A DNA stretch of 64,000 nt from the NCBI RefSeq assembly GCF_036227325.1, contig NZ_CP109467.1, positions 992,001 to 1,056,000 on the forward strand. Reading direction: 5' to 3'. The notes under the pieces were generated by a model. That model saw only the letters and a list, made by a program, of their open reading frames with translations, was not told the DNA's origin and did not search any database. Shown here in pieces: positions 6,690 to 19,328 of this stretch. The position numbers were made by a program, and so were the translations under genes. The DNA comes from Streptomyces sp. NBC_01465. Lineage in GTDB: Bacteria; Actinomycetota; Actinomycetes; Streptomycetales; Streptomycetaceae. Position 1 is the stretch's first letter, and every line of letters starts with the position of its first letter.

Positions 6690-8255
6690 TTACGAAGCCT
6701 GCTGCTTGGGGGCTCTCAGGCCGTCGCCCTCCGGCAGCGCTGCCCTCACCAGTTCCGCCGAGCGGATCGTGCGCGTGCCGCGCGAGACCCTCAGGCGGAC
6801 CTGGGCGCCCGTCGCGATCGCGCGTGACGCCGCCGGCAGGGCCCAGGCCGTGGTGAGCGCCGTCGTTCCCTCGTCCAGGGCCAGGAAGCGGGCCGCCTGC
6901 TTGCCCTTGCGCGACTCCATGCGCAGGACCTCGCCGGTGATCGTGGCGGGCTCCCGGCGCTCCAGGACGGCGAGTGCCAGGAAGTACGCCGCCAGTGCGG
7001 CGAAGGCCGCGATGGCCGCCAACTCGGCCGGAATGGGGCCCTCTTGGGCCGCCGCGTCGTGGAACCAGCCGTGGGTTCCGCTGACGAAGTTGCCGGGCAT
7101 CATCGACAGGAACGTCGCGAACAGCGTCCAGCGGTTGAACTTTCCGGCCACCAGGAGGCCGAGCAGCACGCTGCCCGCCCAGCCGGCGCTCAGCACCAGT
7201 CCCGGCCTGCGCCAGGTGCCCTTGTCGACCGCCATCGCCCAGTCGGGCTGCCGCAGTATCGCGAAGGCGCAGAGTGCCGCCGCGACCACGCCCGCCGCGG
7301 CCGTCAGTTGCAGCAGGCGGCGCGTGGAGCAGCCGAAGCCGGGGCGCAGGCGCGGGTAGCGGATCCGTACGGAGCGCCAAGTGCCTCCGTACGAGGACCA
7401 GACCCGTCGCCGGTCGCCGGAGTCGAAGCCGAGGAGGCGGCCGGTGAGGGTGGTGACGCCCAGTGCGGTTCCGTACGCGAGGTAGCGGTCCCAGACCGTC
7501 ACGGACGCGGGCGGCAGCTGCGCGAAGTCCTCGTGCGCGGTGAGCCAGGAGCGCAGTCCGGCCCAGTGCCCCGCGCGTTCGAGGCCCTTGGGTGTCGCCC
7601 GCTCGCCCAGCGCCTTGCCGAGCAGGAAGGCCAGTGCGGCCCCCGGGAGCACGCCGACGACGATCGCGCCGCGGATGCCGTGCCCGCCCATGACCGCGGC
7701 CACGGTGAACAGCGAACCCGGCACGAAGGCGCCGACCAGCAGCGCGCTGCCGAGCAGCGGCGCGAACCGGTACCGGGACAGGCCGCGCAGCCGGGCCTCG
7801 GCGACGATCTCGCGGCGCAGCGCCGTGTTCCAGGAGGCGGCGCGTTCGTCGTCGCGGAAGGCGATCGCCCCGATGGGTGCGCCGCCGTTCGCCGCACGGC
7901 TGATGACGCGGTCCAGTACCCGCTTCTCGTACGGCGTCAGATCCGATGCCGTACGGCCTGCGTCGGTGAGGTGGACGCTGCTGCGGACCGGGTCGTCGCC
8001 GGGCTGCCGCAGCTCGACGAAGCCTCGGGCCGCGAGGTCCAGCAGGGTGGCCGCCGCGGCGTTCTCCACGCCTCGCCAGTCGTTGCCGAGCAGGCTGACC
8101 ACGGCCGGCGATTCGGGGTCGTCCCCGAACTCCTGGGTCGCGGGCCCCGGCGTGACCGTGCCGTTGCGGGTGGCGACCAGTGACAGTCCGAAGGCGACGA
8201 GCCAGAGGACGATCAGGGCGGCGCCGCCCCAGTAGAGCTGTTCGGTGAGCTTCAC
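6690..8255 (-). CDS. DUF2207-like predicted membrane protein
   Basis: A 521-residue protein with an N-terminal span (residues 8-28), a cytoplasmic part with a winged-helix-like segment (AAAATLLDLAARGFVEL, YEKRVLDRV) and about six further hydrophobic segments between 170 and 430, then a soluble tail. The order fits the C-terminal half of DUF2207/YciQ-type proteins. GTG at 8255 overlaps the lemA stop (GTGA). LemA-DUF2207 pairs are common in bacteria and thought to act at the envelope; the exact role is unknown. Confidence 0.75.
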   Translation of the reverse strand: MKLTEQLYWGGAALIVLWLVAFGLSLVATRNGTVTPGPATQEFGDDPESPAVVSLLGNDWRGVENAAAATLLDLAARGFVELRQPGDDPVRSSVHLTDAGRTASDLTPYEKRVLDRVISRAANGGAPIGAIAFRDDERAASWNTALRREIVAEARLRGLSRYRFAPLLGSALLVGAFVPGSLFTVAAVMGGHGIRGAIVVGVLPGAALAFLLGKALGERATPKGLERAGHWAGLRSWLTAHEDFAQLPPASVTVWDRYLAYGTALGVTTLTGRLLGFDSGDRRRVWSSYGGTWRSVRIRYPRLRPGFGCSTRRLLQLTAAAGVVAAALCAFAILRQPDWAMAVDKGTWRRPGLVLSAGWAGSVLLGLLVAGKFNRWTLFATFLSMMPGNFVSGTHGWFHDAAAQEGPIPAELAAIAAFAALAAYFLALAVLERREPATITGEVLRMESRKGKQAARFLALDEGTTALTTAWALPAASRAIATGAQVRLRVSRGTRTIRSAELVRAALPEGDGLRAPKQQAS

Positions 8256-8818
8256 GCGAATCTCACCTGGGGGGCGTCCTGCGGCACGCCGGCGGCCTCG
8301 AAGTACTCCCGGCGGCTGTGCGCGCCGCCCATTCCCGACACGACGTTCCCCGGGAAGCTCTCCAGGGCGGTGTGGTAGCTCTGCACGGCGCTGTTGTAGA
8401 ACTGCCGCGCGTACGCGATCTTGTCCTCCGCCGACCTCAACTCGGCCTGCACCGTGCTGAAGTGGTGGTCGGCCTTGAGCTCCGGGTAGCTCTCGCCGAG
8501 CGCGAAGAGCTTGCCCAGCGTCGCGGTGAGCGCGTCCTCTGCGGCCGCCTTGTCCGTCACTCCGAGATCGCCGCTCACGGCCGCCCCGCGCGCGGCGGTG
8601 ACCGCCTCGAAGGTGGTGCGCTCGTGCGCGGCGTACCCGCGCGCGCTCTCGACGAGGTTCGGTATCAGCTCATGCCGTCGCTTCAGCTGCACATCGATCT
8701 GCGCCCACGAAGCCTGCGTCTGGTTCCGGAGCCGGACGAGCCGGTTGTAGGTCCGTACGACCCACCACACGGCCACGACGACCAGCACCACGACAACTGC
8801 ACCCACGATGACACCCAC
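8252..8818 (-). CDS. LemA-family membrane protein
   Basis: A 188-residue LemA protein with an N-terminal membrane anchor (residues 4-22) followed by the family sequence YNRLVRLRNQTQASWAQIDV, LKRRHELIPNLVES and later QFYNSAVQSYHTALESFPGNVV. The long helices are typical of the LemA helical bundle. It is translated just ahead of the DUF2207-like gene with a 4-nt overlap. The function is unproven in this group; envelope stress or membrane remodelling is a common proposal. Confidence 0.92.
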   Translation of the reverse strand: MGVIVGAVVVVLVVVAVWWVVRTYNRLVRLRNQTQASWAQIDVQLKRRHELIPNLVESARGYAAHERTTFEAVTAARGAAVSGDLGVTDKAAAEDALTATLGKLFALGESYPELKADHHFSTVQAELRSAEDKIAYARQFYNSAVQSYHTALESFPGNVVSGMGGAHSRREYFEAAGVPQDAPQVRFA

Positions 8819-9121
8819 GGTGTCGCCCCCTTGAGGCCCTGAAAGATCCGACCCCCCTGGCCGATCGACGAGATCTTATGACGCGCTTACGGGACATGCG
8901 TTCGCTGTGACCCTGGTCACTGCAGCGGTTCGAAGGGGATACGGATGACACGTGGGTTCACACGTGGGTTCACGCGGCTGAACACAACGGTCACGCACGT
9001 CAACTCTGCGTATCCACTGGGTGAACCCGATGTGCGATCAGACAGGACGCGCGAGTATCGTCCTCACCTGCACAGACTTCGCCCCGCATCCACGGCACAG
9101 CCCACGACCCCGGAGGACCCG
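8819..9121. other. Divergent intergenic region, lemA / acyltransferase
   Basis: About 300 bp without a supported gene. It contains a 12-bp tandem repeat (8948-8971), a plausible -10 TATCGT (9056-9061) for the rightward acyltransferase and a TAAGAT box (8873-8878, minus strand) for lemA. An in-frame extension of the acyltransferase reads through this region but lacks a ribosome binding site. Confidence 0.45.
8948..8971 (+). repeat. 12-bp direct tandem repeat
   Basis: Two exact adjacent copies of ACACGTGGGTTC lie 150 bp upstream of the acyltransferase start; each contains CACGTG. This could be a regulator site or slippage product. Confidence 0.6.
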
Positions 9122-9793
9122 TTGTCCCGTCTCGCGCTCATCAAGGCAGTGCTCGGACCGGTCATGCGCCTGATGTTCCGCCCGCGCGTGGAGGGTGCCG
9201 AGAACATTCCGGGGACGGGTCCGGTGATCCTCGCGGGCAACCATCTCACCTTCATCGACTCGATGATCATGCCGATCTGCCTGGACCGCCAGGTCTTCTT
9301 CATCGGCAAGGACGAGTACGTCACGGGCAAGGGGCTCAAGGGCCGGCTGATGGCCTGGTTCTTCACCGGCGTCGGCATGATCCCGGTCGACCGCGACGGC
9401 GGCCGCGGCGGTGTCGCGGCGCTGATGACCGGCCGCCAGGTGCTCGACGACGGCAAGATCTTCTCGATCTACCCGGAGGGCACCCGCTCCCCCGACGGCC
9501 GCCTCTACCGCGGCCGCACCGGCATCGCGCGCCTGACCCTGATGACGGGCGCCCCGGTCGTGCCGTTCGCGATGATCGGTACGGACAAGATCCAGCCGGG
9601 CGGCGCCGGTGTCCCGCGCCCCGGCAAGGTCACGGTCCGATTCGGCGAGCCGATGGAGTTCTCGCGCTACGAGGGCATGGACCGCGACCGTTATGTCCTG
9701 CGCGCGGTGACGGACTCGGTGATGGCCGAGGTCATGCGGCTCTCCGGCCAGGAGTACGTCGACATGTACGCCACCAAGGCCAAGGCCGCCTGA
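9122..9793 (+). CDS. 1-acyl-glycerol-3-phosphate acyltransferase (PlsC-like)
   Basis: A 223-residue membrane-associated acyltransferase. Motif I is NHLTFIDSM (HX4D, about 41), and further conserved blocks include FIGKDEYVTG, GMIPVDRDGG, YPEGTRSPDG (EGTRS, motif III) and VPFAMIGTDK. It likely transfers a second acyl chain to lysophosphatidate, making phosphatidic acid. TTG at 9122 was chosen because GGAGG (9112-9116) lies 5 nt upstream; the frame also runs back to 8945 but without conserved sequence. Confidence 0.85.
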   Translation: MSRLALIKAVLGPVMRLMFRPRVEGAENIPGTGPVILAGNHLTFIDSMIMPICLDRQVFFIGKDEYVTGKGLKGRLMAWFFTGVGMIPVDRDGGRGGVAALMTGRQVLDDGKIFSIYPEGTRSPDGRLYRGRTGIARLTLMTGAPVVPFAMIGTDKIQPGGAGVPRPGKVTVRFGEPMEFSRYEGMDRDRYVLRAVTDSVMAEVMRLSGQEYVDMYATKAKAA

Positions 9794-9817
9794 GGCCAAG
9801 GCCGCCTGAGGCCAAGG
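9779..9817 (+). repeat. 16-bp tandem duplication at the acyltransferase stop
   Basis: Two full copies and a partial third of GCCAAGGCCGCCTGAG span the TGA stop, so each copy repeats the codons AKAA-stop. It looks like a slippage duplication. Confidence 0.7.
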
Positions 9818-9828
9818 GAATTGAGATG

Positions 9829-9858
9829 AGGGCCGCACCCCGGGCGGGGTGCGGCCCT
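9829..9858. terminator. Bidirectional terminator hairpin
   Basis: A perfect 13-bp stem (AGGGCCGCACCCC and its complement) with a GGGC loop lies between the convergent acyltransferase and MFS genes. Confidence 0.85.
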
Positions 9859-9890
9859 TACTCGTACCGCAGGATCACGTTATTTGCGGT

Positions 9891-11420
9891 CTACGATTCG
9901 AGCTTCTGGCCCCGCAGCAGGAACCAGGCCGCGACCGCCGTGGCGAAGAGCACCAGTGCGCCCACCCCGGCCGCCGTCTGGAAGCCGTCGGTGAAGGCCC
10001 CCTGGGCGGAGGAGAGGAGCGCCGAGCCCTGTTCGGAGGGGAGTTGTCCCGCCGACTCGACCGCCCCGCCGAGCGAGTCGCGGGCCGCGTCCGCCGCACC
10101 GGCGGGGACTCCGGCCGGCACGGTGAAGCCCCGGTAGATGCCGGTCACCACCGAGCCGAGCAGGGCGATGCCGAGGGCGGCACCCAGTTCGTACGCCGTC
10201 TCGGAGACCGCGGAGGCCGCGCCCGCCTGCTCCTTCGGCACGCTGGAGAGGATCACGTCGGCGGTCACAGTGAAGGCGAGCCCCGCACCCAGGCCGCCGA
10301 GGAAGAGCGCGACGCCCAGGGCCACGACTCCGGTCGAGGCGCCGATCGCCATACAGGCGGCGAGCGCGACGCCGACCGCGGCGAGTCCGCCGGAAACCGC
10401 GCTGCGCACGGATGCTCTACGGGCGATACGGCCGGCCAGCAGCCCCGCTCCCACCGCACCGACAGCGGCGGGCAGTTCGATCAGGCCCGCCTCCAGCGGT
10501 GAGCGCATCTGCACCAGTTGGAGGAACTGCGAGAGGAAGAAGACCAGGCCGGAGAGGCCGAGGATGGTCAGCAGATCGGCCAGTACGGCACCGGAGAACC
10601 CGCGGTGGTGGAAGAGCCGCATGTCGAGCAGCGGCGACTTCAGCGTGAGCTGGCGCCTGACGAACCAGAGCAGGGCGGCGATGCCGACGACCGCCGACGC
10701 CGCGATGTCCCAGCGGAAGCCTTCGACCGCCGCCTCCTTGACGGCGTACACGACAGCCACCATGCCGACCAGGGAGAGCACCACGCTGATCAGGTCCCAC
10801 GGGCCCGGGTTCGGGTCGCGCGACTCCGGGAGCAGCTTGATGCCGACGAGGACCAGCACGGCCATCACGGGGAGGTTGATGAGGAAGACCGAGCCCCACC
10901 AGAAGTTCTCCAGCAGGAATCCGCCGACGACCGGGCCGACCGCGGCGCCCGCGGAGGCGGCCGCACCCCAGATGCCGACGGCGAGGCTGCGCTCCTTGGG
11001 GTCGTGGAAGATGTTGCGGATCAGCGCGAGGGTGGAGGGCATCAGGGTCGCGCCCGCGACACCGAGCAGCGCCCGGGCCGCGATCATCATCTCGGGGCTG
11101 GAGGCGTACGCGTTGAGTACGGAGACCGCGCCGAACGCGACGGCGCCGACCAGCAGCAGCTTCTTGCGGCCGATCCGGTCGCCGAGGCTGCCCATGGAGA
11201 CGAGCAGGCCCGCGATGACGAACGAGTAGACGTCGCCGATCCAGAGCAGCTGGGTGCCGGACGGCTTGAGGTCCTCGCTGAGGAACGGCGTCGCGAGTCC
11301 GAGCACGGTGGCGTCGACGGCCACCAGCAGCACGGCGAGGACGAGAACGGCGAGGGCCAGCCAGCGGCCGGGGCTGCGGACCGCCCCCGTGTCGGTGGCC
11401 CGCTGGTCTGTGCTGGTCAT
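9891..11420 (-). CDS. MFS drug-efflux transporter, DHA2 type
   Basis: A 509-residue transporter with about 14 membrane spans. The DHA2 landmarks are visible: AVDATVLGLATPFL in span 1, motif A GSLGDRIGRKKLL near residue 82, motif C GVAGATLMPSTLALI near 118, and a mid-protein GPVVGGFLLENFWWGSVFLINLP. It probably exports a hydrophobic compound using the proton gradient. The start ATG at 11420 overlaps the TetR stop (ATGA), so repressor and pump are coupled, the usual design for an efflux system induced by its substrate. Confidence 0.88.
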   Translation of the reverse strand: MTSTDQRATDTGAVRSPGRWLALAVLVLAVLLVAVDATVLGLATPFLSEDLKPSGTQLLWIGDVYSFVIAGLLVSMGSLGDRIGRKKLLLVGAVAFGAVSVLNAYASSPEMMIAARALLGVAGATLMPSTLALIRNIFHDPKERSLAVGIWGAAASAGAAVGPVVGGFLLENFWWGSVFLINLPVMAVLVLVGIKLLPESRDPNPGPWDLISVVLSLVGMVAVVYAVKEAAVEGFRWDIAASAVVGIAALLWFVRRQLTLKSPLLDMRLFHHRGFSGAVLADLLTILGLSGLVFFLSQFLQLVQMRSPLEAGLIELPAAVGAVGAGLLAGRIARRASVRSAVSGGLAAVGVALAACMAIGASTGVVALGVALFLGGLGAGLAFTVTADVILSSVPKEQAGAASAVSETAYELGAALGIALLGSVVTGIYRGFTVPAGVPAGAADAARDSLGGAVESAGQLPSEQGSALLSSAQGAFTDGFQTAAGVGALVLFATAVAAWFLLRGQKLES

Positions 11421-11968
11421 TGCTCCACGCTCCGTCGTGCGCCGCCGAGCAACAACTCGGCGATCATGTACTGGAAGTCCTTGGGGGCGACCCGGCCGTC
11501 CTGCACGGCCCAGGCGCAGCTGCCGATCAGCCCGTACAGCGCCTCGGTCAGCCAGGCGGGGGTCAGATCGATCCGGAACTCGCCCTGCTCCTGGCCGCGC
11601 CGGAAGAGGGCGGCGACGCGGGCGTCGAGCCGGGCCCAGCCGTCGTTTATCGCCTCGCCCTCGAAGAGCTGGTTCTCGGTGACGAGGAAGGCGAGGAGTC
11701 CGGCGACGGGCTCCACCTCGCCGATGAGCCTCCGCAGGGCGTCGCCCGCGGGGCCTTCGTCGAGCCGGGCGGCATCGAGGGCGGACTCGAACTCCTGGAT
11801 CCCCAGATTCTCCAGGGCCCTGACCAGGGCTTCGCGCCCGGCGAAGTGCCGGTGCAGGGTGGCGCGGCCGATCCCCGCGGCCCTGGCGACCTCGTCCATG
11901 GTGGACGTCGCCTTGCGGGTGAGGAGGACGGCTGCGGCGCGGAGCACCTGGTCCCGGTCGACTGTCAT
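11417..11968 (-). CDS. TetR-family repressor of the MFS efflux gene
   Basis: A 183-residue regulator with an N-terminal helix-turn-helix, STMDEVARAAGIGRATLHRHF (about 23-43), and a C-terminal domain with FQYMIAELLLGG. A TATGGT box lies 6 nt before the ATG and there is no ribosome binding site, suggesting a leaderless mRNA. The palindrome at 11988-12005 overlaps its probable -35 region. It precedes and overlaps the MFS gene. Confidence 0.87.
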   Translation of the reverse strand: MTVDRDQVLRAAAVLLTRKATSTMDEVARAAGIGRATLHRHFAGREALVRALENLGIQEFESALDAARLDEGPAGDALRRLIGEVEPVAGLLAFLVTENQLFEGEAINDGWARLDARVAALFRRGQEQGEFRIDLTPAWLTEALYGLIGSCAWAVQDGRVAPKDFQYMIAELLLGGARRSVEQ

Positions 11969-11974
11969 GAGACA

Positions 11975-12005
11975 ACCATAGCCCGAATGAGACACTGATG
12001 TCTCA
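11975..12005 (-). promoter_or_regulatory. Promoter and TGAGACA palindrome for the TetR-MFS operon
   Basis: A perfect dyad TGAGACA-CTGA-TGTCTCA (11988-12005) lies upstream of a TATGGT -10 box (11980 to 11975, minus strand). A third half-site TGAGACA overlaps the start codon (11968-11974). This is the likely autoregulatory operator. Confidence 0.65.
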
Positions 12006-12047
12006 CGCAATAATTCACCGCCGCTCTGGCCGCGTGCAGGCGATCCT

Positions 12048-14847
<2,800 letters not shown>

Positions 14848-14864
14848 CCGCTTGACGCACCGTG

Positions 14865-14899
14865 CCGCCCCGGTCGGACCTCTGGTCCGGCCGGGGCGG
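14865..14899 (+). terminator. Terminator after icd
   Basis: A 16-bp stem with one G-U pair and a three-base loop lies 17 nt after the icd stop. Confidence 0.85.
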
Positions 14900-14961
14900 T
14901 TCCGTTTCCCTTCGCGTTCCCTTCGCGCACGGAATGCCCCGTCCGGTGCTACGACTGACAC

Positions 14962-15225
14962 ATGTGTTTTGTCGCCGTGCTCGGAGCTTTCGCGCCACGT
15001 CTGGCGCTGCTCTTCCTCTGGCTGTTCACCAACCTGGTGACCCGGCCGTTCGACAGCTGGATCGCGCCGCTGATCGGACTGGTCTTCCTGCCTTTCACGA
15101 CTCTGATGTTCGTGCTGTCCTGGAGCCCGGTTTCCCATGTCAGCGGCATCGGCTGGCTGTTCGTCGTACTCGGGCTGCTCTTCGACCTCGGCGACTACGA
15201 GGGCGGCAAGCGCGCCAGGAGCTGA
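14962..15225 (+). CDS. Small membrane protein (YIP/DUF-like)
   Basis: An 87-residue protein with two to three hydrophobic segments (about 6-24, 34-52, 60-76) and a charged tail DYEGGKRARS. ATG at 14962; no clear ribosome binding site. I do not recognise a function; comparable short four-helix-like proteins are common in Streptomyces. It is followed by a convergent terminator before argH. Confidence 0.75.
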   Translation: MCFVAVLGAFAPRLALLFLWLFTNLVTRPFDSWIAPLIGLVFLPFTTLMFVLSWSPVSHVSGIGWLFVVLGLLFDLGDYEGGKRARS

Positions 15226-15237
15226 CGCACCACGGCC

Positions 15238-15271
15238 GAGGGGCCCGGACGCGGTCGCGTCCGGGCCCCTC
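15238..15271. terminator. Bidirectional terminator hairpin
   Basis: A perfect 15-bp stem GAGGGGCCCGGACGC with a GGTC loop lies between the convergent small membrane gene and argH. Confidence 0.88.
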
Positions 15272-15288
15272 GTGTCGGTCCGTAGGGG

Positions 15289-16737
<1,449 letters not shown>

Positions 16738-16804
16738 TCAGAAGGGTGGATGTGCGGCTGCCTCCCCGCCGCGGAGGAACGGGGAGGCAGCGCGCATTCA
16801 ACGC

Positions 16805-16821
16805 ATGGCATAAGTATGCAC
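16805..16821 (-). promoter_or_regulatory. ARG box at the argH promoter
   Basis: The minus strand reads GTGCATACTTATGCCAT, close to the ArgR consensus (ATGCAT-NN-ATGCAT-like dyad). A TTGACG -35 (16841 to 16836) and a CATACT -10 (16819 to 16814) place it over the promoter. Confidence 0.65.
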
Positions 16822-16908
16822 TCCTCCGTATGTTTCGTCAAAGCCGATGCCGTCCCACAGGGCGAAACGACTGATCGCATACGGCGGCACGGGCGGAGAA
16901 TCTCCCGT

Positions 16909-17505
16909 ATGGGAAAGACGCATGAACGAATAGACGGCCGCCTGCGCACCTTCATCGAGGCGCAGCACATCTTCTTCACCGCCACCGCACCCCTGTCGGG
17001 CGACGGCACGGTCAACCTCTCGCCCAAGGGCCTCAGCGGATCCTTCGCCGTCATCGACGAGCTCACCGTGGCCTACCTCGACTTCGCGGGAAGCAACGCG
17101 GAGACCGTGGCGCATCTGCGCGAGAACGGGCGGATCACCCTGATGTGGTGCGCCTTCGACGGGCCGCCGAACATCGTGCGCGTACACGGCCGGGGCGAGC
17201 CGGTCTTCCGCGACGACCCGCGCTTCCCGGAGCTGCTCGGACACTTCCCGGACATCGACACCTCCAAGAACGGGCTGCGCGCGATCATCGTGGTCACCGC
17301 CGAGCTGGTCAGGGACACCTGTGGCTACGCCGTGCCGTTCATGTCGTACGACGAGGACCGCGATCTGCACGGCAACTTCTTCGCACGCAAGGACGATGCG
17401 GACCTGGACGCGTACTTCCAGAAGAAGGAGTACATCGCGACCAGCATCGACGGGCTGCCGGGGCTGCCGCTTCCGCTGCCGCCCACTCCCTCGCCCACTC
17501 CCTGA
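16909..17505 (+). CDS. Pyridoxamine 5'-phosphate oxidase-family protein
   Basis: A 198-residue protein of the split-barrel flavin/F420-binding fold. Typical blocks are IEAQHIFFTATAPLSGDGTVNLSPKG and LTVAYLDFAGSNAETVAHLRENGRITLMW. The C-terminal part, RDTCGYAVPFMSY and a proline-rich tail, is also typical of a subfamily of actinobacterial PPOX proteins. It likely binds FMN or F420 and reduces an unknown substrate. ATG at 16909 follows GGCGGAG by about 10 nt. It reads divergently from argH. Confidence 0.8.
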   Translation: MGKTHERIDGRLRTFIEAQHIFFTATAPLSGDGTVNLSPKGLSGSFAVIDELTVAYLDFAGSNAETVAHLRENGRITLMWCAFDGPPNIVRVHGRGEPVFRDDPRFPELLGHFPDIDTSKNGLRAIIVVTAELVRDTCGYAVPFMSYDEDRDLHGNFFARKDDADLDAYFQKKEYIATSIDGLPGLPLPLPPTPSPTP

Positions 17506-17563
17506 GCAAATACACAGCTGAAAACCCTGGACCTGAAGGGGAAGCTCCGCTTACCTTTTAGAC

Positions 17564-18286
17564 ATGCCTGGACAGGTACACAAACACCATCGCATCGCCA
17601 AGGTTCTCGCCGACGAGATCCGGGCCGGGGTCCACTCCGACGGCAGCCGGCTGCCCGGGGAGCATGCGCTCACCGGGCGGTTCGGGGTCAGCCGCACCAC
17701 CGTGCGCCAAGCTCTGAACGTCCTCGGCGAGCAGGGGCTCATCGCCACCCACGCGGGCATCGGCTCCTTCGTCACCTTCGACGGCACTCCGCTGGACAAC
17801 CGGCTCGGCTGGACGCAGGCGCTCGCCGAGCAGGGCACCGAGCTGAGTACCGGGATACTCCGCTTCGAGACCGTCGACGATCCTGCGCTGGCCCGTGAAC
17901 TCGGCCTGGAATCCGTTGAGTTCATTGCCCTGGACCGTGTTCGGCGACTGGCCGGCGGTGACGGCGTATCGCTGGAGCGCAGTCGCGTCCCCGCTGTCGG
18001 TCCGCTCGCCGGACTCCCCGGCCGCGGTCTTGAGGGCGGCTCCCTCAACAAGGCGCTGATCGCCGCAGGACGCGTCGCCGACACCGGCGAGGCCACCATC
18101 GCCGTCGCCGGGATCAGTGAGAGCGACGCCGCCGTCCTGCACCGCTCCCCCGGCGAGTCCTTCCTCCATCTGTCCCAGGTCTTCCGGGCCGCCGACGGCT
18201 CCGTCGTCGAGCAGGTCACCAGCCTGCTCGACCCGTCCCGGTTCCAGTTGCACGTCCGCACCACCGGCCGAGGAGGCCTCGTATGA
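17564..18286 (+). CDS. GntR/HutC-family regulator
   Basis: A 240-residue regulator with a winged helix-turn-helix, RLPGEHALTGRFGVSRTTVRQALNVLGEQGLIATHAG (about 29-65), and a UTRA-type ligand domain in the C-terminal 150 residues. TACCTT lies 6 nt before the ATG with no ribosome binding site, so it may be leaderless. It overlaps the ADP-ribosylglycohydrolase gene (ATGA at 18283-18286), so it leads the operon 17564-21763 and likely senses the pathway substrate. Confidence 0.87.
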   Translation: MPGQVHKHHRIAKVLADEIRAGVHSDGSRLPGEHALTGRFGVSRTTVRQALNVLGEQGLIATHAGIGSFVTFDGTPLDNRLGWTQALAEQGTELSTGILRFETVDDPALARELGLESVEFIALDRVRRLAGGDGVSLERSRVPAVGPLAGLPGRGLEGGSLNKALIAAGRVADTGEATIAVAGISESDAAVLHRSPGESFLHLSQVFRAADGSVVEQVTSLLDPSRFQLHVRTTGRGGLV

Positions 18287-19287
18287 CCAGCCCCGATCCC
18301 CGCCTGCTCGACCGCGCGCTCGGCGCCTTCTACGGACTCGCCCTCGGCGACGCGCTCGGCATGCCGACGCAGATCATGTCCCGCGAGGACGTCGTACGCG
18401 TCTACGGCACCCTCACCGGCTTCGAGGCAGCCCTCCCCGACAACCCCGTCAGCGCCGGAATGCCCGCCGGGTCGATCACCGACGACACCGAGCAGGCTGT
18501 CATCGTCGCGCGGCTCATCACGGAGGGCGGCGGGCACATCGACCCGACGGCCTTCGCGCGTGAACTCCTCGACTGGGAGAAGGAGATGAAGGCCAAGGGC
18601 TCCTTCGACCTCCTCGGCCCGTCCACCAAGGCCGCGCTCGACGCGGTCGCGCGCGGCACCGACCCCAAGGAGGCGGGGAAGTACGGCACCACCAACGGGG
18701 CCGCCATGCGCGTCACCCCCGTCGGTATCGCCTTCGCCGCCGACGACCTGGACGCCTTCCTCGACCGGGTCGTGGAGTCCTGCCAGGTCACGCACGACAC
18801 CACCGTCGGGATCGCCGGGGCCGCCGCCGTCGCTGCCGCCGTCTCCACCGGGGTCGCGGGCGGCACCCTCGACGACACCTTCGACGCGGCGATCGCCGCC
18901 GCCGAGGCCGGGTCCCGGCGCGGGCACTGGATCGCGGGCGCCTCCATCTCGGCCCGTATCGGCTGGGCCCGCGAGCTCGTCGCCGGCCTGGAGGAGGCCG
19001 AGGCGCTCGACCGTATCGTCGCGCTCATCGGCACCAGCGTCGCCAGCCAGGAGTCGGTGCCCGCCGCGTTCGCGGTGCTCGCGCTGACCGGCGGGGACCC
19101 CTGGCGCAGTGCGCTGATGGCCGCCAATCTCGGCGGCGACAGCGACACGATCGGGGCTGTCGCGGGCGCGATCGCCGGTTCCGTACGGGGCCTCGAAGCG
19201 CTCCCCGCCGACGCCGTGCAGACCCTGCGCACCGTCAATCACCTCGAACTGGAGCCGGTCACCGCCCAGTTGCTCGCCCTCCGCTGA
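18283..19287 (+). CDS. ADP-ribosylglycohydrolase-family enzyme (DraG-like)
   Basis: A 334-residue protein of the DraG/ARH fold, a di-metal hydrolase of N- or O-glycosidic bonds of ribosyl compounds. Metal-binding signatures are visible: GLALGDALGMPTQ (about 18), SITDDTEQA (T-D-D motif, about 66), and near the end NLGGDSDTIGAVAGAI (the D-S-D-T metal site). GTG/ATG at 18283 overlaps the gntR stop. Its neighbours (permease, PfkB kinase) make a role in cleaving an imported nucleoside or ribosyl glycoside more likely than protein de-ADP-ribosylation; that is an inference. Confidence 0.85.
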   Translation: MTSPDPRLLDRALGAFYGLALGDALGMPTQIMSREDVVRVYGTLTGFEAALPDNPVSAGMPAGSITDDTEQAVIVARLITEGGGHIDPTAFARELLDWEKEMKAKGSFDLLGPSTKAALDAVARGTDPKEAGKYGTTNGAAMRVTPVGIAFAADDLDAFLDRVVESCQVTHDTTVGIAGAAAVAAAVSTGVAGGTLDDTFDAAIAAAEAGSRRGHWIAGASISARIGWARELVAGLEEAEALDRIVALIGTSVASQESVPAAFAVLALTGGDPWRSALMAANLGGDSDTIGAVAGAIAGSVRGLEALPADAVQTLRTVNHLELEPVTAQLLALR

Positions 19288-19328
19288 ACCACCCCCCGTC
19301 CCCACGCACCGTGCAAGGAGGTTCCGTC

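Noticed and set aside
8945..9121. Longer acyltransferase start at 8945 (59 extra residues)
   Set aside because: The extra part encodes the tandem repeat and has no ribosome binding site, while TTG 9122 has GGAGG and begins the conserved domain.
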